A stretch of DNA of 64,000 nucleotides, taken from Cucumis sativus. Its lineage: Eukaryota; Streptophyta; Magnoliopsida; Cucurbitales; Cucurbitaceae. The position numbers and the translations under genes are program-made. The DNA lies in the NCBI RefSeq assembly GCF_000004075.3, contig NC_026659.2:25624272-25688271 (forward strand), written 5' to 3'. Numbering within the stretch: the stretch's first letter is position 1; each line of letters opens with the position of its first letter. The notes below the pieces were generated by a model. That model was not told the origin of the DNA. It searched no databases and was given only the letters and a program-made list of their open reading frames with translations. Of this stretch, positions 54,907 to 64,000 are shown piece after piece.

Positions 54907-57425
54907 GTTTAATCTGTTGTTTTTTTTTTCCCATCATGTTTTCGTTTTATCTAAATGTTTGATGTCGTTGAATTTATCTAGAATTGCTACTCCTGTTTGT
55001 GGAGTTTAGTTCTTGACATGGATTTTGTTTTCTTAATGTCGATTTATTATCGTTTTTATTGAGACCCACATACTTAGTCCGTCTTCTTGCGATTATTATC
55101 CTTGAAATAACTGTTAAATTTTGGGTTTTGGTTTAATAGATTATATGCTTCTCGTAAACATCATTATTTTTGTACTGAGAATTCTGCTTCTTTTTATTTT
55201 CTGTTCGATTGGCTATTTTCTGATTTGTTAGTGGTTAGATCTGCATTTTTATCAATTGTCTTTGATTTTGGGTGTAATTTCATTCTTGAAAGAACATTGA
55301 TATTCTAAATTATTACACATCCCAGATCAAGTAATTGTTTTTTTGTATGTTCTACAGTTTGAAGCAATATTTGAGTATTATGTTTGTATGTTCCATGTTT
55401 CATGTTATATGTTACTTTGTTTCATTTCTTTCTTTATGTTCTAGTATTGTCTTCTTAGATTTCATTCGAAGAAATATTTTTTAAGATGATGTTTTTCCCA
55501 AACCCCAGATAGGGACATTTCTTTACTGATCAGAACAACTCTGGTTTAAACATTTTTGGAACATTTTTAGTTTCTATTGTTTACAAATTGTTACAAAACT
55601 ACTACATTGATAAGTTTCATTGATGGTTAAATGTTCATTAAGTAAGAAATGTCTGATATTGTTTACCAACTTAATTACTTTTGTTTGCGACGCTTGGTTT
55701 TACGGTTTACTATCAAATTATTTGTCTGATATTGTTTTGGAAACGAATGTGCTGTTCTTATTGATTTCCTTGGCTAAACATGATTGCTTATTCAAGTTCT
55801 TTTCATTTTCCTTCATTGTCTATCTGTGACAGTGCAGTTACCGACTTGCATCCCCCTTTTTTTTCTATTGCTTGGGTTTTCCTTGAATTTTAGAATTGCG
55901 GTTTCTGTTTTGATTCGTGTTGTGGTGTGATTTATTTGTGAAATTATTTGTGGGTGAGATTTTTCACCCTTTTACATTTGTTTGTGGGCTTTCCATTTTT
56001 CTTGCCAATTACACAATCGAGTGTACGTTTCATGGCTTTTTCTTTGAGCTTGAGAAGAGCCAGTTTATGATGTTATGTAGGTTGATATCTCATTCTGAGT
56101 GCTTATGTCGCTTGATCGTTTTGTCAATTTTGGATTACTAACTTGCAATGCAGTAGTGTTTTGGTAAAACGTCTATGACATTAATCTTACCATCCTTAGT
56201 GTTGGTCGTGGGGGAATGTTTATTAATTGGCCTTGTTTGATTTCGAATAGATGTACTCCCAATTTAGCTTTTATGTCATGGGATGGGGAAGTAACGTAAT
56301 TTAATTTAACTTTATGTTTGGGTTTCGTATGTTCATTTCGTTCTACAGTTTTCAAACCGAACGAAGCAGATATTACATCAATCTTGTATGACACTATCGG
56401 GTGGTGTGATGACAGTTAAAGATTTAGATTATTCAATCGACATTTTATCCTAAAAGATATATATATACACCATATTCTTATTTGCAATGTGAATGCTAGT
56501 TAGCTAATTCATATACAAATTAGGGTCTACTATAGCAAATGGTGTTTCTGCTGAAAGTGTTTTAGAAATATTGCGACAGAAATAGGTCTCCGAATATCTA
56601 TATGTAATATGGCCCTTCCTCTTATGGCTTTCTAAGCTTTTTGAGCAACCATTCTAGTCCTTAATACTCAGTTCTTAGCAAAGATCTCGTTAATCATCCG
56701 ATTTTTTATTTTCAAACATGGAGTTCCATTTCCATCATAAACTTTTTTATTTTCAAACATGGAGTTCCATTTCCATCATAAACTCGGAGTTTATTAATTT
56801 TCGTCTCAGTTTTTAATACTGGAGATGAATTCTCAAACTCAAATTTCAAAATCAAAAGTTTAATGAATTTTGATTTTGGATGAAAGAAATGTTTATATTC
56901 AAAGAAGAAAGAAGTATTTATATGTTTAATTTTAAAAAACAACAAACCAGAAACAGTTATGAAACGACTACATTAACAAACCAATTGGCCATATATGGAA
57001 AATGGTTGAAGAAGAATTAATTACCTAGAGAAAGACAGAGATTCTAAAATGCTTCTTTTTTTCCAAAAACAAAACATGATAGTAAAGAAAAAGAAAACTC
57101 TGTACACTTTCACTTTCATTAGTAAAACACCAATGTGTTTTGCAGCTGTTGGTTGGAAAAATTGAAGAAGCAAAAAAATGACAGATGAAACAAACAAGTA
57201 CAATTCTTCCAACTTCATTGAACTTTGAACTCTGAACCCAAACTTCCCAAAACTCTTCTAAGTTTTTTTCAGCATTTAACATCTCTTTACATTCAAACTT
57301 TAATGCCGAAACTCCTCCATATTACATTAACATTTCATTCTCTATACATTTCATCTGTACTTTCTTATAACTCTTGGCTATCCTTTCAACTCACTGAGAT
57401 TTGTTTGTTCTTTTGTTCTAAAACA
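54907..57425. other. 3' region of RPS27A and upstream region of INO
   Basis: T-rich DNA with many poor frames; no gene is supported. The first few hundred bases are probably the RPS27A 3' untranslated region. A perfect 41-base tandem duplication is at 56702-56783. The last 500 bases would contain the INO promoter. Confidence 0.6.
56702..56783. repeat. Perfect tandem duplication, 41-base unit, two copies
   Basis: Copies at 56702-56742 and 56743-56783 appear identical; each starts with six T then ATTTTCAAACATGG and ends CCATCATAAAC. Identity implies recent origin. It lies about 640 bases upstream of the INO start. Confidence 0.95.
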
Positions 57426-59102
57426 ATGAACCATCTCTTTGATCTGCCCGAAAAGATTTGTTATGTACAATGTGGAATCTGTACCACTATTTTGTTGGTG
57501 AGTTTGTTCTTTTCATTTGTTCCAACAACCAAGATATTTACGCATTTGACATATTTATATTATTTACGGTTTTGACTTTAGAGTTTAGAAGGGTGCGCTA
57601 CATAACTTTCCAACGTCGATGTTTTGTATCTTTTGAATTCTTCACTAGTAATAAACTGTTCTCTCTTGGTTTCTAGATATAACTAACATATTATTAGGAA
57701 CCATTTAAATCTTTATATGATTTTTTTTATTGTTTGACGTTATCTGTTTTTCCTTTGTTTGTTGATTCCTAACATCATTTGTTATTGAGCTTCAATTTAA
57801 CGATTCTTCATATTCTTTTGGTTTTTTACTTTTGTCTCGATACGTAGGTCAGTGTGCCGTGTAGTAGCTTGTCAATGGCGGTGACCGTGACGTGTGGCCA
57901 TTGCTCGAGTCTCCTTTCTGTTAACATGATGAAAGCCACTCTGGTTCCTCTGCATTTTCTGTCTTCTTTATCTCACAATGTGGTATTTGGAAATTTATTG
58001 TTCTTAAAATTTTGATTCAATACTCATAATTTTATATGCTGTTATAGATAAAATTTCTCTTTTTTTCCTCTTTGTTCGTTCAGCCCAAAGAAACTTATAG
58101 AGAAATGAATTCAGGGAAGTTTTTTGACAGTTTCAAAAGATCAAACTTGAAATTTTCTGAGTATGAAGTTGAAGACGACTTGATTCCTGTGACAACTCCT
58201 TTTGTAAACAAACGTAAGAACATTGACAAACAATTAGATTTCCAACATTATTAAATGAACAAATCTGAAAGTTCTAACTTAGATTATATCTTTTCTTTTG
58301 AATGATCATTTGAAGCTCCTGAGAGACGACAGCGCGCCCCATCCGCATACAACTGCTTCATCAAGTAACTTATCGAACTTTCTACTGATTTTGTAATGGA
58401 TTTTTTAAAAGAATACTTTCGAATGAAAGTACATCAAGAACCAGTTTTAAGAGTGGTTCTCCTAAAACAACTTTTCAATCTAATATGTTTGTGTTTGGGA
58501 CAGAGATGAAATAAGAAGGCTCAAAACTCAAAATCCTGAAATGACTCACAAAGAAGCCTTTAGAACAGCAGCAAAAAACGTAAGTAACAGTCACGATGTG
58601 TATAGATTAACTTATAAGTGTTACAAACATGTCCTTAATGATGATCTAATTAATATGTTTACTGAATCTTAAACTGATTTTGATTTTTCAGTGGGCAAAT
58701 TTCCCTCCAATCCAAGAAAAGGATGACAAGGAGAAGTGTAATCAAATTGAGGAAAATGGGAGTTGGAACACTCAAATTCCTGAGGTAAAAATGCAAACTT
58801 TAGAACAAAAAGTTATGATATTCAATTAAAACTTCAAACCCATTACACCAAATGGAAAAAGTTTCATGAATCTTTATAAGTAATTACTCATAACAATATT
58901 TGAGAAGATGTCCTTTTAGACAAATTTATGAGACTGTCATTAAAGGAGTAAGAGCATTGAATGCAGAACTTATAATATAGAAGAAGTTGGGGAGTTTTTA
59001 TGGCAAATTTAAGCAACTGATTTAGTGGTATACATCATAATGAGTTTATGTTTTTGAAAAAAATTTCAGGTTCATAAGGAAGGCATTCATTTTTTGACAT
59101 AA
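57426..59102 (+). CDS. INO: YABBY transcription factor INNER NO OUTER
   Basis: Seven coding exons (57426-57497, 57848-57982, 58084-58213, 58316-58364, 58504-58579, 58692-58784, 59070-59102) give 195 residues. In Arabidopsis INO specifies the outer integument of the ovule. The zinc finger has Cys16-X2-Cys19 (QCGICTTILL) and Cys40-X2-Cys43 (TCGHCSSLLSVNMMKA). The YABBY HMG-like domain runs from about 113 to 161 (RQRAPSAYNCFIKDEIRRLK, MTHKEAFRTAAKNWANFPP). The N-terminus MNHLFDLPE and the zinc-finger sequence match INO rather than CRC, FIL or YAB5. The protein lacks the longer C-terminal tail I recall in Arabidopsis INO (231 residues); the last exon codes for only ten residues. The symbol is supported by sequence and gene order. 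Confidence 0.95.
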
Positions 59103-59976
59103 CTCACCATTTCAGTGAAGCTATAAGAAGGTGGGAGAATGCTTTTAGTTTCTGCTTTGTTACTTCTTTTAGGAAAAAAGGGTTCAAAAATTCAGTGTTC
59201 TTAAAAAGGATAGATGCCATTGGGAATGAAAGTTTTTCTTTTCTTTCTGTTTTTTTTTTTAAGTTTCTCTTTGTTGATTAAGTGTCTGGAAAAACTTGGT
59301 TTTTTATGGAAGGTTTCTGCTCTGTTTTGTATTTCCTTTAGTAAAATGGGCCTTTTGAACTATGACATTAACTTTGTTGAGAGTTTTCTCTTGGCTTTTC
59401 TTTTGGAAAGGCAAAGTTGGTTGTAATAGTTTTTTTTTTTTATATATCTTAACCGAGATCAATCGTCGAAATTCATACAAAAAATTAACATTTTCTACCA
59501 TGTATGTATGGATCCATTTAATATTTTTACAAAATTTGATATTTTAGAAAATTTTAAAGCATAGTCTCGCACGATAATCGCCTTAAACGGCTCCCAAGAA
59601 GTTTGTGTTTGCGGAGGTCCAAACAATAATAAAGCAAAGCGTAGAGATCTCAACTAAGACTAAATTATAATAAATATCCTACAACGTTTAGATTGGTTTA
59701 GAAAAATACTTTCAAATAATTAAAATTGAACGAAAAAAAATCACTACGTATAGTTACTTTATTTTCATTATAGCTTATTGTCACATCAATATTCTATACA
59801 TCAAATTTCCATCCAAAACTTGGAAGAATTACTACTATAAAAATATTTTGGAAAGTTAAATCAATTTCACTCTCGAAAGAAGTGACTTTATTAGCTTTAC
59901 TTAGACTCTTTACAAAATCTAAACAATGCATTGCAGAATTCACTGTGTTGGCAAAGCAATTCCCCGTAGTTAGGCT
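59103..59976. other. Convergent spacer, INO and RPB10 3' ends
   Basis: This spacer includes the two 3' untranslated regions. The plus-strand frame from 59214 to 59426 is low-complexity and lies in the likely INO 3' region. No other gene is seen. Confidence 0.6.
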
Positions 59977-60658
59977 TTAGATGATTTCAGACTTATCCAT
60001 GGCTGCAAAATATTATTACAACAATCATAATCACATGTTCATATATAAACATATAGTAATATGTAATGAATAAATTAGAGAAAGAGAGGATATAAATATT
60101 ATACTGTTGTAGTTCAAGAGCTTCTCAATGAGATCCACATGAGTCATAAGCATTCTCCTGCAACAGTACCGTACTAACCCTAACATATCCAATGCCTCCC
60201 TGCATATATATTCATTGTTACTCATCTAAATACCTAACCCTCTACTAAAACTATTTGAATTTACATACATATATCTCATTCATTCCTATCCAAATGCATG
60301 CCTTTTTTGGTTCAGTATTATTCTCATTGAGATTAGGGTTTCCAGATAAAATGCTCCAAATGATCAACCAACACCCATCTATTTTAAAATTTCTCATACT
60401 ATATCATACTATTTGACTAATTCAAGTCGTGGATTTGAGAAGCAAAAACTATTACAATGATTCAGTGTGTTGTTAGTATTACCCTTCTGGATAGTCAGCT
60501 TGTAGAAGGTCGAGATAAGTGTCCCATTTGTTACCGATCACCTGAAGTTCAATTAAATCAAATCAATGAAAACCAAAATATAATTTTATTTGAAGACAAG
60601 AAAAGAAAAATTAATAAGACACCTTGCCGCAAGTGAAGCACCGCACCGGAATGATCAT
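59977..60658 (-). CDS. RPB10: RNA polymerases I, II and III subunit RPABC5 (RPB10)
   Basis: Four small minus-strand exons, 60658-60623, 60541-60483, 60199-60105 and 60002-59977, give 71 residues, exactly the family length. It is a shared small subunit of nuclear RNA polymerases that binds one zinc ion. The four zinc ligands are visible as CFTC (Cys7, Cys10) and YCC (Cys44, Cys45). The core motifs [18 protein letters not shown] and [18 protein letters not shown] are near identical to other eukaryotes. The first and last coding exons are only 36 and 26 bases, so automatic annotation may miss or clip the gene. The tail NTMDKSEII resembles that of Arabidopsis. Confidence 0.95.
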
Positions 60659-62597
60659 CTTCTTTGATTTGTTTGGTTGTTCTCCAATTTGATTTCTTTA
60701 AACTTAACTTCCATCCTTCATCGTGTTTTAATTTAAACCTAAATTCATAAAAGGGAAGGCTTCTAATTCGGAAACTAATTCCGACTTCGCTCTCTTTGCA
60801 TTACCTAATTTTAACTAACACTTCGCCTCTTTGTCTGGTTAATCCTTTGAAATAGTTTTCCTTTTCAAATTAAACCTTATTGTTTTGTTATTTTAATTAT
60901 CATTAAATAATTCTCGTTTAAGGACAACTCAATTTCATGAGTTGGCTTTTGACTCAATATAAAACCTCTCCTTCATCTTCATCATCTTCCTCCTATGTAT
61001 CCATCAAATGGGTTATTTTTAATAAGTAGTGATTTTAGCTTTCTAAACTTTTTAGTTGAGAATGTATACTTCAAATACTATATTTTTTTAAAAAAAAATG
61101 TAAAACAAACTTAACAGTACTGAAATTACTAGTGATTCTCATTAAAAGTGGGTATAAGAGAATGTTAAGAGTAGAGACACAAATACAACAATTAAACCTA
61201 AAGCAAAAGAACTTACAAATGTAGATCATACCACAAATATAGTGATTTATGTTGAGAACAAAAGTTGAAGTAATTTGTAGGTGGATGAGGAAGAGAATCT
61301 ATGTGATTAGCCGAAATGTAATTGGTAAATGGTTTGTTGAGGTAAAGTGGGCCAAATGGGAAAGGTTTGTTGAACTGAATGGGCCCTAATGAGATGACTT
61401 TGATTTAGCTATCACTGTCTATGATATTGTACGGTTGGATTAGAGAATTGTAAGAAGGGACGGCAGAGATTATAGTTTTACTAATTTGTGTGCGTAATTC
61501 TAATCAACGCAGTTTAAAGATAAAACCGAATCATTATCCCTTTTAATATTCCACTTTGTCGGAAAACGTCGAGTCAACAACATAACATTAATCAATAAAT
61601 TAAAAAAATGGATGAATCCCGCCGCCGTGACAGCCTGGTTAGCGGCATTAATGTTGGAATCGGATCACTTTTCTGCATCATCCGCAGCCATTTTTTGCTT
61701 TTCTCTACCTCCTCAAACCGCCCATTGGGATCTCAATTTTACATAAGATTCCGTTGCAGACTCCGGCGTTCCAGGTGAGTTCCTAGTCTTTTACCGGAAT
61801 CGCCTTTTTCTGTTAGTTTCTTTCTTTTTTTGTGTGTGTCTGTGTTCAATTCGTCTCTGCTTTTAAGGGGTTTCTGTAATTTGGTCAACTTCTCAGCTCC
61901 GGCCATGTTGCGGGTTGTGTGTTTTTTTTTTTTTTATTGTTTAGTTCAAGGTGTTCATTGAACGGCTTGTTTATTGTTATCTTCTCCGGATCGTTTCGTA
62001 TCAATTTGGAGTTGGATTTTTGTATTTTAGATTAAATAGTTTAAAGGTTTCTGTTCCCAGCGATGTTGTAAATGATTGTGTTTTGGTTGACAAGATCTGT
62101 TATAGTGATGTAAAAGAGTTGTTGAATTTTGATTTGAGTTTCTTTTAATGTCAGGAGATTGATTGTTGTTTCATGCAAAGTTCTGGGTTGACTTTAGGTC
62201 AACGTTTTTGTGCTTTCCCAAGAGCTTGATCTGATTGTTTCTAGTTGAATTTATTGAGATGTGAGTGTTAATATCGAGGAGAAAACAATTGCTCTTTATT
62301 ACATTAGAGCAAGTGTTTATATGTTATATAAATATAGGCATGTTGACAAGGATGTCTCTTAAAAGCTTTGGTTTGGATCATTGGCTTTATGAAAATTAAT
62401 TTGATATTCTCAATATATCTCGACATTAGCACTTTTCATCTTACTGCCACTTAATAAATTCACAAATCTAATGAACTCTTGGAAAGGGAGAAGAGACTGA
62501 TTCTAATTCTTGGGTTGGTCTTTCAGGGGAGGACTTGGTAGCAAAAGAAAGTTGTTGACAAACAACGGGGAATTGTTTGCGGGGTCAAGTGAAAGAA
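60659..62597. other. Divergent promoter region and 5' leader intron of the peptidase gene
   Basis: RPB10 and the peptidase gene point away from each other. Site II-like motifs GTGGGCC and AATGGGCCC occur near 61348-61385. The peptidase gene appears to have a 5' untranslated exon ending at 61774 (CCAG|GTGAGT) and an intron to 62526 (TTTCAG|GGGA), about 750 bases long. Leader introns of this size often enhance expression. A frame at 61951-62148 lies wholly within it and looks spurious. Confidence 0.55.
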
Positions 62598-63953
62598 ATG
62601 GGTTCTGAAGGACCAAGTGGGGTTACAATTCATGTGACTGGATTTAAGAAATTCCATGGGGTTGCTGAAAATCCTACCGAGGCTATTGTCAGTGACTTGA
62701 AGGCTTTCGTAGAAGAAAAAGGGTTACCTGCTGGTGTCACTCTTGGAAGTTGTACAGTTCTTGATGCTGCTGGAGATGGTGCTCTTCCAGTGCTCCAAAA
62801 AGTTTTGGAATCTGGCGTCTCAAATGTCACTGAAACCAACAAAGTCGTATGGGTCAGTTCTTTTACCATCTATTTTGTTTTACATAATCTTTTTATTGAA
62901 CACAATCTTAATGCTCACTAGTAGATCTGATGTAGTTATTTATTCTATATGTTGGGCGATTTACTAATAACGGAGGAAACATTGAGAAACAAATACATAA
63001 ACAATCATGTCGAGGCTTGAGTTCTTGAGTACATCGCTCTCCTCAAGAAATCCTCTATCCTGTTCAACTCAATAACTCAATTAAAACATTGTATGATTCA
63101 AATCATTCAATACCACAGTACACCCTCTTTTGGTCTATTTGCACTTCAAAGTTCAAAGAAGATCAATATGGGAAGGTAGAAAGAGGAGAATGAAATTTTT
63201 GCTTATTGAAAGTGTTTGGTGTGGACATATTCATCGGGACATTTAGATTGAGTGTATTTATTACATAAAGTCTTAATACTTTCTCAGTTAAATGAAGAGG
63301 TATGTTTTTTATTTTAACGTAACGATGTTACACTATATTGGGTTACTTGTGCATTCGACTAAAAGTAACGAGAAGTAGATAAGCCACACAGAAAAAAGGG
63401 AAATTTTCCCATTTACTGATTTTATATTGTTATTTATGTTCTTTCAGCTTCATTTGGGTGTCAATAGTGGTTCAACGAGGTTTGCTATTGAATGGCAAGC
63501 TGTGAATGAAGCTACTTTCCGTTATGCAGATGAACACGGATGGCAGCCTCAGGTTAATTTCCTCTCTTACTTCTAGACCCGTGTCTTTAAAAAGTTCCTT
63601 GCATAACAGTATAGACATTTCAGGCAAAATTAGTAAGCTTGTAATGTAATCAATGTGAAAATAAAGTTAATAAACGGATCACCTTAGCTTTCTGTTTCGT
63701 CTGGAACTTGTTAATGTTTCCATCTGTCTTCTTGATGAATTTAGATAGAACTAACTCATCATTTCTATTTGCTGAAGAGAAACGATTAAATCATGACACT
63801 ATGAACATATGGCAAGAAAAAGAAAAACCAAAAACAATGTTAAATCTATGGGAGCTGTCTTCTTGTTTGCATTGTTTCTTCACCGTTATTCTTTCTTGAA
63901 CCCAGAAACTTCCAATAGTCTCCGAGGATGGGGAAATCTCAATGATTAGAAAG
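62598..63953 (+). CDS. Pyroglutamyl peptidase I-like protein (peptidase C15), 5' part
   Basis: Three exons are inside the window: 62598-62852, 63448-63552 and 63906-63953, all phase 0, coding 136 residues. The gene continues beyond 64000, so about 80-90 more residues are expected from the family length near 220. Peptidase C15 enzymes remove N-terminal pyroglutamate from peptides in the cytosol. The start MGSEGPSGVTIHVTGFKKFHGVAENPTE and the later HLGVNSG...FAIEWQAVNEATFR match the Arabidopsis At1g23440 protein by recall. The catalytic Glu is expected in the visible part; the catalytic Cys and His lie beyond the window edge, so activity cannot be judged. ATG 62598 is chosen because the family begins MGSEGP. 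Confidence 0.9.
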
Positions 63954-64000
63954 GTACCTCTCTTCTTTTGCCTTTTGCTTGTGAACTCTATCATAGGTTT

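Overview
The window is nuclear DNA from a flowering plant. Genes carry GT-AG introns, intergenic DNA is very AT-rich, and the predicted proteins (NRT2, CRK receptor kinase, KNOX and YABBY factors, CRM-domain splicing factor) belong to plant families. A eudicot is likely, and a cucurbit such as Cucumis is my best guess. That guess is an inference from protein similarity and a foldback repeat style I associate with cucurbits; it was not tested.

Layout: a high-affinity nitrate transporter of NRT2.5 type (+, 2085-4061); a GH28 polygalacturonase with 8 coding exons (-, 5536-9019); a gene-poor stretch with one possible micro-ORF near 11.1 kb; a cysteine-rich receptor-like kinase with 7 exons (+, 15767-19486); a class I KNOX gene of KNAT6/KNAT2 type with a 4.3 kb intron (-, 20006-26391); a 16.4 kb AT-rich gap with several promoter-like islands but no convincing protein gene; an intronless F-box/kelch gene (-, 42775-43905); SRP receptor beta (+, 46441-48486); the CRM-domain chloroplast splicing factor CAF2 (-, 49438-52939); ubiquitin-RPS27A fusion (+, 54436-54906); the YABBY factor INO (+, 57426-59102); RNA polymerase subunit RPB10 (-, 59977-60658); and the 5' part of a pyroglutamyl peptidase I-like gene (+, 62598-63953), which runs off the window.

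The genes do not form an operon or dedicated pathway. The main large-scale signal is conserved gene order: KNOX, F-box/kelch, CAF2, ubiquitin-RPS27A, INO and peptidase C15 follow the order I recall for Arabidopsis At1g23380, At1g23390, At1g23400, At1g23410, At1g23420 and At1g23440, with SRP receptor beta and RPB10 as extra genes. Exon models were built by hand from splice sites, phase and family similarity; all reading frames close exactly. I saw no CRISPR array, tRNA, rRNA, intact mobile element or clearly new biological system. The least explained parts are the islands in the gap, the GC-rich island inside the KNOX intron, and a possible 46-residue ORF at 11.07 kb.
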